DNA of 64,000 bases from Poa pratensis (GCA_947311845.1 CAMZMU010000111.1:19992321-20056320); one strand, 5' to 3'. Positions 48,504-60,046 are shown, counted from the first letter of the stretch. The notes: generated from the letters alone by a model not told the origin. A program made the numbers and translations.

Positions 48504-48862
48504 GTTGGCGTTTTGGCTCCCGGGTGCATATGCACCCTTTATTTTAAATACATTTTGCACATAATTTGAAATGTTAAAAAATTTGAAAAAAATGTCCGCG
48601 CATAGATCTGAAAGTCGTTTCATGAAAAACCGACATTTTTTGTGGCTCGTATAAAAAAGACAAAATTTGGTGCTAAAATAAGGCTTTTCACGGCACTTTT
48701 TTTTGTCTTTTTATACAAGGCACAAAATATATCGGATTTTGGTGAAACGACTTTGTAAACACATAGAATATGAAGATGTATCCGTGAAATTTTATTTCAG
48801 ATTTTTTGACATTTTCAAATATGTTTTTCAAGTACCGGGTGCAGTGCCAAAGCGAATTTCCC
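48504..48862. mobile_element. Mutator-like MITE (359 bp)
   Basis: A perfect 9-bp target duplication AAAATACAA (48495-48503 and 48863-48871) flanks inverted ends: left 'ttggcgttttggctcccggg', right (reverse complement) 'aattcgctttggcactgcac'. The paralogous unit at about 43608-43650 reads 'gggaaaatacaatgcacatt' without the insert, so the empty site is visible in this window. The interior has long inverted arms around 48610-48760. There is no coding capacity. Confidence 0.88.
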
Positions 48863-49536
48863 AAAATACAATGCATTTATTGTTGTCTCGTGCACACTAA
48901 CTTGTTGTCCTATATAACTATGGTGGAGTATGGGATCTTGGATATGATGAGAGCATGGCACAAATTTTAACTCTTTCAAAGAGAGGGTGGGTACATAAAT
49001 TGTCTATCACTTTTTCAACATTTTTTTCCTATCACTTGTATATAACTATGGTGACCACCAGTTGTTGGATATTTCGGTGCGAAGGGAGGGCACGATATAA
49101 ACCTACAAGCAATTAGACATTCACCTAGGAGAAAGCAATGTCCGTTTGCATGTCCGGAGACACAAGAAGTCTTCTTTATAGGTTAGTTCGGATCAAAATG
49201 TTGGGAATGAGCGACATTGGGAAATAGTCTCATCCAATCTTCTAGAAGTTCTCGGCTTGATGTCGTTGTAATGGAATCCATAATCAACTTGTTGGACGGA
49301 AATGATCCAGTCATGTATTTTGTGTAGTACCTTCTTATCATGCAACGCTCTGCCGAGTTGTAGATCTGTTCGTCATCGGTGGAGTATGTTTCTTTCCTGC
49401 CTTTAGTATCTCCGAGCAAAGTGATGAATGCTCATAAGATACATATGTACTATAACATATACAAAGACTCATATTATCATTCACCAATTTGTATATCACT
49501 TAGACTAGATTGTGGTGCTGAGTTGATACACTAAGG

Positions 49537-49862
49537 TTTTTTTTTTTTTTGGAAAGGATCCGACACTTATATTCAGGAAACTCAGAGCATCTTACAAACA
49601 GGTCCAACAAAGAAAAGAAAATACAAAGAGACCCCTGCAAAATGCACAAAGCCCCCTGAGAGTCCTGAAAGAACCACGATCGGATCCACCACCACGCTCC
49701 CGAGCACCTAGCCGACGCCGCCGTCGCCGTACCACCATCCGCCGGGGAGAGGCCACCACCACAAGATGTAGACGGCTGCAAGAGTCGTCCGCCGCCGCGC
49801 GACGGAACCTGGACTCGCTGAACGAGCACAGCCACAACAGCAGCTCCCGAGCACCACCCACC
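49537..49862 (-). mobile_element. 5'-truncated LINE-like insertion (poly-T on plus strand)
   Basis: A run of 14 T (49537-49550) starts the insert, which on the minus strand ends 'cctgaatataagtgtcggat' plus poly(A), as in grass LINE tails. The paralogous unit at about 42366-42400 reads 'actaaggtttctttggaata' with no insert; here the same sequence is split between 49530-49536 and 49863-49875. The interior is GC-rich with no intact domain. Confidence 0.65.
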
Positions 49863-50616
49863 TTCTTTGTAATACGCATAGCAAGCGTTGCTTCGATCGA
49901 TATTGATAGACTGAAGTGTTCATTCGCCATGAGCTCATGCACCATTAGTGCATTTCACTATTGTAGTCGATCCTACATCTTTGGTCAAGTCGGTCTAACT
50001 ATGCGCACTGTGTTAGTTACGCTTGGTTTCTCGATCGACGATGGTGACCAACCGAGAGAACGAGACCAGAAAAAACCAGACAGGTTGGGTACAGCAGCAG
50101 GGAGATCGACAGGCAGATCACCGTTTGGCTCCAGGCATGAAAGCCGTCGTCTTCGTTGGTGAAGGAGAGAGACACGCGAATTTTGTCTGGGACGAAACAT
50201 CCATCTTTGACCATGGACAGTGCTTTCGCTGACCGGATGGCCACGGTCAGTGTGTTCGTCACATCTTGCACCGGCCGGTGCTCTGTTGTCCTCTGCGTTC
50301 CGTTGACCTGCTCTCCACCCACCGCCGCGTCTGCCCGGCGTCACCCAATCCGATCGCCGCGCCGGCACCCCGCTGCCAAGTCCAACCCTCTCCAGTTGCC
50401 GTCATAGTTACCACGAGCGCCAGGTCAGAGGCACACTGCTGCCTGCCTCCGGTCGGCGTCGCCGTCGCATATCCCAGGTCAAACCCCACTCACGCCCGGC
50501 GCGGACGCGTCTCGGTCTCTAGCTCGCTCGCTCGCTTCCTCCCCTCCCCTTCCCTTCTCCCGCTCCCTCCACGCAAGCTCGCACCACCCACCGCCGGAGC
50601 CCGCCACTCGCCGCCC

Positions 50617-53600
50617 ATGGGCACGCCGCGCCGGCCGCAGCTGGCGCGCACCAACGCCATGCGGAACTCCTCCTACGCCGCGGACGACGGCGGCGACGGC
50701 GAGGACGGCCTCGCGGCCTACGGCGCTGGCGGCGGGTACGCGTCGCAAACCAGCTTCCGCATCAGCGGCGGCCGGGGCGGCGCGGAGGAGGTCGCCGAGC
50801 TCTTCCGCAAGCTCGGCCTCTCCGGCCCCGAGGACTTCGCCATCCCGCCCGCCGTCTACGCTGCCGCCAACGCCGCACGCCGCCGCGCCTCGCTCGACGA
50901 CGACTCGTCCCCTAGAGCGTCTTCCTCCTCCTCATCCTCACCCCCAGAAATCTCAGGACGCGACGTCGTCGTGGCGACCAGGCTACAGACATCCGCACAA
51001 GGGGAAGAAGCTGTGTTGGCCACCAAATTGGTCCAATCGAAGATTACACAACCAGTCTCCGCACGAACGTATCAACAACCTCGATCGGGAGCTGAATCGA
51101 AGAGCAGATTGGTCCAACAGGAGATAGTGGAAACCTCTACCACACGAGCTGCGTCCAAGCCGGAGAATGCAGGCGAACAGAAGGGTAACGGCCGGGGCGG
51201 CGCGGAGGAGGTCGCCGAGCTCTTCCGCAAGCCCGGCCTCCCCGGCCCCGAGGACTTCGCCATCCCGCCCGCCGTCTACGCCGCCGCCAACACCGCACGC
51301 CGCCGCGCCTCGCTCCAGGACGACGATTCCTCCCCTAGAGCCCAAGCTTCGTCCTCCTCCGTCTCGCCCTCGGGTACTCCAGAAATCTCAGGACGCGAAG
51401 AACCCGTGTTGGCCACCGAATCGGTCCAATCGACGATCACACATCAATTCTCCGCGCAAACGTATCAACCTCGACCGGGAGCTGAACCGAAGAGCAGATT
51501 GTTCCAACAGGAGACAGTGGACACCTCCACTAGCACACGAGAGGTGGTCACTGCTGCGTCCAAGCCGGAGAATGCAGGCGAACGGACGGGGATTAACAAA
51601 CCGGCCAAAGTAGAAACATCACGAAAGGATTGGAGAAGGGAGGTGGTTGTGGAGGCGACAAGGGAGACTACGGGTGGTGCCCTGGCTGTCGTCGTTGCAG
51701 AGTCCACTTCAGCTGACACTGAGCATCTGGTCTCGCCGTCGCCGCATAGGCGGTTCAGGAGGACCATCACGTCCTGGCTCAAGGGAGGGCACATCGGGAG
51801 CGGCTCGTTTGGGTCGGTCTACGAGGCGATCAGCGAGTAAGTTTCCATCATGTTCCTACTTCTTGAAGATTGCTCATTTCATTTTGTCGTGTCAGTGTTC
51901 ATGTATTTTGTAGCTCCTGGTTTGTCAAATCTGATAGTTGGTTAAGCCTAGTAGATAATATAACTGAGGAAGAACAGTGTTAGTTTCGGTCAATGGAGAA
52001 AATCAGAATATATATGTTCCATAGTTGCCTGTATGCACTACACTTGATGATTGCAAATTGGTTTGGTACCCTGCAACTGGTTAGCTTATTTAATCTAGCA
52101 GAGGTTGAGTGAACCAATGATATTTGTTGGCAACCTTAACTAAATTTGTTACACTATGGAGAACTTGCCTGTGGCAAGATGGTTAGGTGGGTGGTTGTAC
52201 CCCCAGCCCACCAGAGTTCAAACCCCAGGTTTGACGCTGGTGTTTCTCATTTAGGCGGAATATTCTTTCAGTGGGAGGCGACGTTCCCGTCGACAGCGAG
52301 GCGCCCGTGGTGACTTCGTCAATCTCAAGACCCAACCGCCGGCTCAGTCTTTCGGAGGTGCTCATAGGGGTAGGGTGTGCGTGTGTGCGTTCATAGGGTG
52401 AGTGTATGCGCGTGTTTGTGAGCGTCTGCGTTGTACTGTGTTTCTCAAAAAAAAAAAAAAATTTGTTACACTATTTTACCCGTCATATGGAAAAACTGAT
52501 ATAGTTAAGTGAACCTTTGCATAACTATGTTATACTATTTTTACACTTACTTTTACCCTTCATATGGGGAAAGTTAAAACTGAAAGGTGAACCTCTTCAT
52601 GACTCTGTTATAATACATGGAGGACTAGATTCCATCTACGCCACGTTGTGCGAATGTAACTTCAGCTGTTGGGCATTCGGCATAGAAATAGAAAGCATGC
52701 CCTGATTCCCTGTAAGAAAATGCTTCACTGACTGGTTTTAACGCTACTTTTGCAGTGATGGGTTTTTCTTTGCTGTCAAGGAAGTGTCATTAATTGACCA
52801 AGGAATCAATGCAAAACAGCGCATCGTCCAGCTTGAGCATGTAAGATGTGGATTATGGCATGCTTGTGCAATTTATGTCGGTTACACTGGTTTGAACATT
52901 ATATTTGTGATTAGTCTACCCTGGTCATATTTAACACTCAACCATATATTCATTTTTGTCAAGGTGCACTGAGACTAATTCTGACTCATTTGTTTTCAGG
53001 AGGTATCTCTCTTGAGTCGTTTGGAACATGACAATATAGTGCAGTATTATGGAACCGACAAGGTAGTTCTCCAAATACTTATGCCTTGCAAAATCATTGC
53101 CCTGTTCCGAAATGCAAGGCGCATTCTGACTTCCCAAATTCAAGCTTTGACCAAGAACTGATCTAATAATATGTGTGTTGTGTACTTATGCTATGTAAAA
53201 CTGATATTGTTAGACTGGTCTTAAAAAATACTTTCGTATGAGTGCGATTTGTAGCCACAGACAAAATACTGTACAACAAATTTACAGTCAAAGCTTATAC
53301 TTGGACAGTCAAAATGCGCCCTTTATTTAGCAACAGGGAGTAATCAGTACCAGTATGCACTTTTAATTACATATTGGTGTTGCCCTTCTGGGAATGCAGA
53401 ACTTGATATTTAGCATTTGTAGATATTTCTCGCTGATTTCATTTTATGTTCCTGTTAAATTGTATGCTTTCTCTGAAAAAATGACATTTCTGACATGAAG
53501 TGCTGATTCTACATGTTTATATCAAATCTGGTGGGCTCACAGGAAGATGGAAAATTTTATATTTTTCTTGAACTTGTGACTCAAGGCTCTCTGGCTGCTT

Positions 53601-55250
53601 TATATCAAAAATATTCTTTACAAGATTCACAAGTCTCAGCATACACAAGGCAGATTTTAAATGGTTTGAACTATCTACATCAGCGCAATGTGCTGCACAG
53701 GTGAGTTAGTCTACTTTTACTTCTTCCGTTGGTGGGTATTTACGTATCTGTGTTATATTCCTGCTGGCTAATGAGAGCCTGTTCATTTGCTACATTACCA
53801 GAGACATCAAATGTGCAAATCTCCTAGTTGACGCAAATGGATTTGTTAAATTGGCAGATTTTGGGCTTGCGAAGGAGGTACTTGCTCTACCAAACATCTT
53901 TTGTATTATCCTTGTACTCCATGTTGTGCTGACTCTGCCATGTCGCAGATGTCAATTCTGAGCCAAGCAAGATCCAGCAAGGGAACTGTTTACTGGATGG
54001 CACCTGAGGTTAGTTTATGCAGCTGTGCTCTGGTCCTTTTCTACATCATGTTGCTCTTACTTTGTTTTTGAAACAAAGGCATCTTGTTGGTCTTATACTC
54101 GGATACAGAGTGTGGGTACAAACATGTTGTTTGTCACATTTGAAAATGATATAAATTTTAACATATTTGTGTGTCTATCTTATCTATTGTATTCATCTTT
54201 TGACTTTTCTAGCCTTATATTAGTTCCATAATATATAAGTCTATGTAGTGAACTGGTTACAAATATCTTGGGAGTGCTAGCTTAACTGATATCTGTGTAG
54301 TGGCTTGGTAACCTGAAATATCCATAAACAATACTTGATGAGGAGTTTAAAAATCCCAACAGTGAGTTGTAACCGACAAATGGTCTCGAGATTAAGCACT
54401 GAAGATTAAGTATGTCGAGACTCTGTACTGTTACATTTGGAACATAAAAGCCGCAACTTTTGTTTGTCATGAAGTGTGACCGAATTAAGTTTGGACTTGC
54501 AAACTGCAATCAATATTTTGCATTTAACACAGTTCTTATATGTTTTTTTCATACAAATGTGTACATTTTGTGATGGTATGTTCTCATTCAGGTTGCTAAG
54601 GCTAAGCCACATGGGCCTCCAGCAGATATATGGAGTCTTGGCTGCACAGTTCTGGAGATGCTGACCGGCAAAGTTCCATACCCTGATATGGAATGGGTGT
54701 GTGCCTCGCTCACCTTTGTTTCATGGAACATCGTCTAAATCAGAATAAATAAATACTACAGTACAAGAAATGAAATTAAACTTGCTGATGTACATGAGCT
54801 GCCTACTATATTAAGCTAAAAAGTGATAATAATGATGGCTATCTTTCCAGGGTGATGACATTAGGAATTCCATGAGATTTGTAAATGCAAGTATCACAAA
54901 ATCATAGTGCATAGGATACCCCCACAGTATCTGGGCCATATAATTCATGTTTATTCTGATGTTCTTATTAGGAAAACCAGAAATGCATACATACCACATA
55001 TCCATTGCTCATGTGATTTTCTCAAATCGAGAGTGTGTATTGTTGCTGTCTGTGATACTGTCTCTCTCATACTATGTAGACACATGCTTTGCTCAAAATT
55101 GGTAGGGGAATACCACCAAAGATCCCCGATACGTTATCAGAAGATGCACGGGATTTCATAAGGAGATGTGTCCAAGCAAATCCGAAGGACCGGCCATCTG
55201 CTTCTGAGCTGTTGGACCACCCTTTTGTACAGAGACCACTGCAATATTAA
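50617..55250 (+). CDS. MEKK1-like MAP kinase kinase kinase, eight exons
   Basis: Phosphorylates MAP kinase kinases on Ser/Thr, at the top of stress and defence cascades. Exons: 50617-51836, 52756-52840, 53000-53062, 53543-53700, 53802-53877, 53949-54008, 54592-54696, 55080-55250; all GT..AG in phase, 645 residues. The N-terminal ~385 residues are Ser/Ala/Pro-rich and include [16 protein letters not shown] twice (see the repeat at 50771). The kinase domain starts at about 390: glycine loop [12 protein letters not shown], Lys of FFAVKEV, catalytic [26 protein letters not shown] and [13 protein letters not shown], all conserved. The ATG (GCCGCCCATGG context) is followed by [20 protein letters not shown]; the frame is open further upstream but that part reads like 5' UTR and is not kept in frame in the truncated paralogue. 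Homologue assignment within MAPKKK clade A is by pattern only. Confidence 0.9.
50771..51600 (+). repeat. 420-bp in-frame tandem duplication inside MAPKKK exon 1
   Basis: The 50771-51190 segment is repeated at 51191-51600, offset exactly 420 bp (140 codons), keeping the frame. Both copies start [14 protein letters not shown] and run through the [19 protein letters not shown] and KPENAGE segments. They differ by scattered substitutions and small in-frame indels, so the duplication is not recent or an assembly echo. Related kinases are expected to carry one copy of the LFRKLGL..DFAIP motif. Confidence 0.88.
52158..52458 (+). mobile_element. tRNA-derived SINE (Au-like) in MAPKKK intron 1
   Basis: A perfect 16-bp target duplication AAATTTGTTACACTAT (52142-52157 and 52459-52474) brackets a roughly 300-bp insert. 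It opens with an A-box-like 'tggcaagatggttagg' and a B-box-like 'gagttcaaacccc' and ends in an A run. This is the layout of the Au-type plant SINEs. The full-length duplication indicates a fairly recent insertion. It sits in the sense orientation, well clear of the splice sites. Confidence 0.88.
53099..53340. mobile_element. Decayed Stowaway/mariner MITE in MAPKKK intron 3
   Basis: Left 'cctgttccgaaatgcaaggc' and right 'gcgccctttatttagcaaca' plus GGGAG-TA are imperfect inverted repeats, matching the longer Stowaway type (compare 43081). Target TA is clear only on the right. Confidence 0.6.
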
Positions 55251-55800
55251 GGCATCTATTGTCTTGCTAACAAATTTTCTTGTACATAAGCTGGTAAGTC
55301 TTCCATATTTTCTCCTCAAGTTATAAAACAGTGGTGGTTCTATCCCTCTGACTCACTCATTAAAAGATCGAGTTTGTTGCATGTAAAATATAATGAACTG
55401 TCATTTATTGCATGTTGCAGATTCTAATTTTACCAGAGGAATGCTGTGGGTGATGCTGAACAATGAGGATGATCCCACAGCCCAGAAGTGTCCACGCTCA
55501 GATTCTGATGTTCATTGTTGGTCAGAGGTCGGAACACTAAATTCCTTCCAATCCGGGGAACTCGTAGAAATGTTCAGTTAGAAGGTAACTCTGCAGTACG
55601 TACGGATAAGATATGTGCACTCAGAGATGCCTTACCCAAAAAAAAGATGTGTTGTTGGTTGATAGAATTTGATTGTTTTGGAGCTCGTTTGATGTGTTGT
55701 CGTCTCCTTGCCCATATGATTGCTTGGCTGGAAATCTGTGGCACCATGTACATACCATGAATCAGCTAACATTATAAATGCTGTTTGGACAGAATTACGA
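55251..55800 (+). other. MAPKKK 3' UTR with a probable intron
   Basis: After the stop, a GTAAGT donor near 55291 and a 'catgttgcag' acceptor at about 55420 suggest a 3'-UTR intron. Sequence after about 55800 holds no gene up to the PPR locus at 56544. Confidence 0.45.
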
Positions 55801-56543
55801 GCTCCAGTGTGATCCATATAGCGTGACTAATGTGCTTGAATGAAAAACAAGGGAAATCGTTTAAAAAGACGATCAGCGGCATTTTGCCGGCATTTCGTAC
55901 TTCACTTGCCTCTTTTCTTATGGTCCCACTTTATTTTTATATCTAACTGCTGATGCAAATGCTTCATTCGTTATTTGACACGGTGACCAAACTGAAATAC
56001 TAGCAGTGTCGCAGTGACATGAGGGTATTAAAAAATGGTTATTTGAATATATCTTTCGAGTTGGAGATTCAAAAATGGATTTGTGGAGGTATTTAATGTG
56101 TGTACTGTGGAGTGCTAAGTGCTCGCAGTCGTAGTTTTCTGAGTTCATTTTCTATTGCCCATGTTGTCACCTGTCTGACGTACGTGGAAACTAAAGTCTG
56201 TTTCTATAGGAGAAGGTCCAGAATTTCAGTGTCTGTTTGATTGAGCTCAGAAGCTCATACACCGAAAGCCATGTGCGTTTTCTTCTAAGATGATGACATC
56301 AGATTCATCTCCTCGTTTGTATTATTATTACTAGAGATCGTACATGCAAATGTGATTCACAATGGCAGAAAAAATATATTGAAACCAACAATTTTCTAAC
56401 CTAAAAAATGGTAGAAAAGTTGGTTCGTTTCATCTTATGGACAATGGACAGTAGCCTTTCCAAATGCTCCGAATCTCCAGTCCGCTGCATTCTTGCAGCT
56501 CTGAGTTCATCCAGTCAGCTGCTTCAAGCATTTCAATGCTCAT

Positions 56544-57987
56544 TCACGACTTCAAGTCACACCCTGCCATCTCATGCCTGAGCAGGCCAAGCATTTCAAG
56601 CACCTCTCCAACCTGCGGATGAGACCGATCTCCGCAAACAAACTCATGCACATCGCCGTCGATCTCCACGCGCTGTGCCCTGGCCTTTTCTTCACTCCCC
56701 GGGATTTCATCAGGCTCCGGACCTTGCCCGCGCCTCCCATTTCCCTTTGGCAGCATAGATGTTTGACAGCAGCACATAGTTCGAGTCGCCGCTGGGATCC
56801 TGCTCCAGAAGGCGCTGCATCAGCTGCTCGGCCATGTCTACATCCCCATGCATCCGGCACCCTGCCAGGAGCTCCGAGCACCACCTCGTTTGGCCGCATC
56901 GGCATGCTCTCAACCACACGCATTGCCTCGTCCAGCCGCCCGGCCCGGCCGAGCAAGTCTACCACGCACCCGTAGTGCTCCATCCTTGGCGATGCCGTAC
57001 TCTACCATGCGTATAGTACCTAGCCCCTTGTCGTGAGACCAGATGGCTGCAGGCTGTGAGCACGCCGGTGAATGTAACAGCGTCTGGCTTAAACCCTGAC
57101 TTCCGCATCGACTCGAAATGCTCAATCGCCTCTGTGCACCGTCCGTTGGCAGCAAAACATCCAGTAATTGAGTTCCAAGAGACCACTGTCCGCTTCCTCA
57201 TCCTGCCAAACACCTGCCGTGCAAACTCCACCTCCCCGCACCGCGCGTACATGTCTATCAGTGAGTTCGCAACCCGGACATTGTGCTCCAACCTCCCTTG
57301 ACAATGAACAGATGAACCCACATCCCAAGCCCGAGAGCACCGACCTCGGCACAAGCAGAGACGACTGCTATCAACGTGACATAGTCTGGCTCGACACCTT
57401 TCAGAAGCATGTCATGGAAGCAGTCGATCGCCTCGTCGTGGCGCCCGTTCTTGACGCACCCGTCGATGAGCGCCGTCCAGGAGACCTTGTCCGGTGCCGT
57501 CATTCCGTCGAACACCTCGCGCGCGGCAGTGACAAGGCCGTTGCGCATGAGGCCGGTGATCATGGTGTTATAGGTGACCACCGACCTGACGGGCATGGAG
57601 CCGAACAGCTGGAGGGCGAGGTGGGGAGGCGGGACGCGAGGTAGAAGCGCGCGAGGCAGGTGCAGAGGAGGAGGTGGCCGGGAAGAGCTTGATGGCGAGG
57701 GCGTGGAGCGAGAGCGCGAGGGGCCTGGCGAGCGAGGAGGAGGGGGCGCCGGCGCAGGCGGAGAGGACGGTGAGGAGGGTGACGTCGTTGGGCGCAGGCG
57801 CGGCGGGGGTGGAGAGCATGGCGGTGAGCGCCGCGGCCGTCGCCGGTAGGTCGCCCTCCCGCGCCGGGCGCGCGATGGCGGACGTCCACGAGACCACGTC
57901 TCGCGGAGGTGTGTGCCCGCGCGGCTTTGGGGTGGCGCGCCGCGTGGGTGGTGGGAGGCTGGGAGATGGTGATGCGGCCACTGCCAT
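56544..57987 (-). pseudogene. PPR (PLS-E class) gene resembling CLB19, frameshifted
   Basis: CLB19-type proteins are plastid RNA-editing specificity factors (rpoA and clpP1 in Arabidopsis). The reading frame starts at 57987 with MAVAASPSPSLPP, then DVVSWTSAI, and continues in pieces through several frames: [124 protein letters not shown], and an E-domain tail with [19 protein letters not shown] ending near 56544. At least five frame changes split it (about 57650, 57300, 57240, 57000 and 56900). The order of motifs is complete. Either it is a pseudogene or the assembly has several indel errors. A Harbinger element ends 51 bp upstream of the ATG. Confidence 0.75.
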
Positions 57988-58038
57988 GGCCGAGAAGCTT
58001 TCGGCTGGGACAGTGGAAATGAAACCTGACCGAGCTCA

Positions 58039-60046
58039 GGCCACGTACAACGCTCTGATGTCAGCCTTCCCTTAACTGCGCCACCTAGGACGCCGGCTGA
58101 CGTGGAGAGGAGAGAGAGGGAAGAAATGTGCAAGTCTTCCCTTCCGTAAAGGGATCTTCTCTTGTTAAAAACGGGAAGGCAAATTTTCGCGTTGTACGAG
58201 TTGCTCTCCCTTATCGACACTTTTTGCAAATCCCGTGCGCCGAGCGCTAATTTCCGTCATCTGGAGCGCGAAATCTCTTTAGCTTGCCGCGCGAAATTCT
58301 TCGTTCTACCCGCGTTGGACCCTCCTCTGTAGATGCCATATATCCAGACCTAATCGAAATAACCAGACCCATCACCACCGCTGCCATTAGTTCAAGAAAT
58401 CGATCCCGTCCACCACTGGTCCGACCATGTCTCGTCGGCCGACGAGGAATGAATTGTCTTCATCTCTGGGCATGGGCGGACATGCTTACCCATCCCCAAT
58501 GCTCGTGTATGCCCCCCCCCCCCCCCCCCCCCCCCCACACACACACCATCGGGCTGTGGCAGATCTGACACCGCTGCCACACACTTTGGGTGGGACGAGG
58601 TTGCCACTAGTAGTCCCAATCTTTCGTCTCCAGCAGATTGGTTAGTGTCGCCCTTCTCCTTGTACTATGTGTGCATCTGCTCTTCTTTATCTTGATTATC
58701 TTGCTTGATTTGGTGATGGCTGTACTGATTTTACAACTGACTGAATGAATGGTGCCTATGGGACAGCAGCTGACCAGCTTGATGAGGTGTTAATGCTTGG
58801 AGCGAGCACCTCATTGGATTGCGCCCTCCTTCGCCTGAAGAACTTCTTCGTCTTATGCAACTTGGACATGCTCGTGGCTTTCCTGGCATGTTAGCAAGTA
58901 TCGATTGTATGCATTGGGAGTGGAAGAAATGTCCTATGCAATGGAGGGGTATGTTCACACGTGGTGATCACGGAGTTCCTACCATGATACTTGAAGCTGT
59001 TGCTTCATATGATCTCCGAATATGGCATGCTTATTTCGGGGTTGCTGGGTCAAACAATGACATCAATGTTTCGAATCGGTTAACGTTATTTATCAATACT
59101 TTGAAAGGAGAGGCTCCAAGGGTTCAATATAGTGTCAATGGGAGACAATATGAAACAGGTTATTACCTTGCTGATGGGATATATCCGGAATGGGCTACGT
59201 TTGTCAAGTCAATACCGCTTCCTCAGAATGATAAGAACAAATTATTTGCAAGGCATCAAGAAGGGGCGAGGAAAGATGTCGAGCGAGCATTTGCAGCACT
59301 ACAATCTCGTTTTAACATTGTAAATCGCCCAGCAAAATTTTGGAAACGTGCAGCCATTGGAACAATAATGCAAGCATGTGTCATACTACATAATATGATA
59401 GTTGAGGATGAACGGAAACCGTTTAACATTCTCTTGGACCTAAACCGGAACCCGCAGACATCATCTGTTCTACCACCAGAAGTCCAGAAGTCATGCAGGG
59501 TGCTCCGACTGTCTTTGAAGATGTCCTGCGGAGAAGTGACACCATTCGTGACCGGACAACACATGTTCAACTCAAGTCAGACTTAGTCGAGAATATTTGG
59601 GATCGCTTTGGCAAGAAATAATATTTCCTTCATTGCTTTTGAGTCAGTTTACTAGACTATTCATATGTATACCTTTTATATAAGAGCTACGATATGGTTA
59701 AATTCATATATGCCATGACTTGTTGATCGACATTTAATTATTATTTTCAACAAAGTGGATGTATTTTATTACTATATTCAACCTATTGCAGCTAAAGATC
59801 CATTTGTACTAGTCTACAGGGATATTGTTTTACTATATTCAATGGGACTGAACCTGCTATTTGCTACGTAACACAAAATAGTTTACAGTGTTATTATTTT
59901 ATTGTTGATCCCTATTTTTTTGGACCGACTGGAAGTGCTAGAGATAACACTAAGCAACAACGCATTGTATAGTATGTTTCAGTGCCTTCTCTTGCTGGCG
60001 TGGAAAGTATAAGGGAAGGCTGCTTTCTCCAGCATTGTACATGCCC
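58039..60046 (+). mobile_element. PIF/Harbinger element (2,008 bp)
   Basis: Left end GGCCACGTACAACGCTCTGA and right end, reverse-complemented, GGGCATGTACAATGCTGGAG are inverted repeats sharing the 'CAGCCTTCCCTT' block. Flanking triplets are TCA (58036-58038) and TTA (60047-60049), consistent with a TNA target duplication with one change. The interior holds the decayed transposase at 58766-59621. An unusually long C run followed by CA repeats (58510-58551) lies near the left end. Confidence 0.8.
58766..59621 (+). pseudogene. PIF/Harbinger (ALP1-like) transposase, deleted and frameshifted
   Basis: The DDE core is recognisable: FPGMLASIDCMHWEW (first D), LRIWHAYFGVAGSNNDINV (second D region) and RKDVERAFAALQSRF (E). 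The N-terminal piece ADQLDEVLMLGASTSLDC (58768-58821) is in another frame and joins directly to RPPSPEELLRLMQ, so roughly 30 residues between them are missing. Near 59490 a frame change occurs: the expected tail VFEDVLRRSDTIRDRTTHVQ continues in another frame to a stop at 59619-59621. The Myb-like ORF of autonomous Harbingers is not seen. It cannot encode a functional protein. Confidence 0.8.

Larger units (their letters stand above)
40240..50600 (+). repeat. Tandem array of diverged kinase-upstream units
   Basis: About five copies of one non-coding unit precede the MAPKKK gene, at roughly 40240-41510, 41511-43080, 43340-46330, 47036-48200 and 48201-50616. Shared landmarks, in order: 'aacttgttgtcctat..aactatggt'; a 'cacctacttctc.ttcaaagag' stretch; 'gcattcacctaggagaaagca'; 'ggatcaaaatgtt.ggaatgagcg'; 'ctttggaatacgcatagca'; 'gttggtcaagtcggtct.actatg'; 'cttggtttctcgatcgacgatgg'; and 'gacaggcagatcaccgtttgg'. 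The last copy runs straight into the functional gene, and the third carries a truncated first exon of it. MITE, LINE-like and retroposon insertions break up the units. Confidence 0.8.

Noticed and set aside
50266..50616. In-frame upstream extension of the MAPKKK first exon
   Set aside because: The frame is open but aligns with 5' leader in the truncated paralogue, where it is broken; the ATG at 50617 has the better context and family-like N-terminus.
57168..57644. 158-codon plus-strand frame
   Set aside because: Antisense of the PPR pseudogene, whose motifs read on the minus strand.
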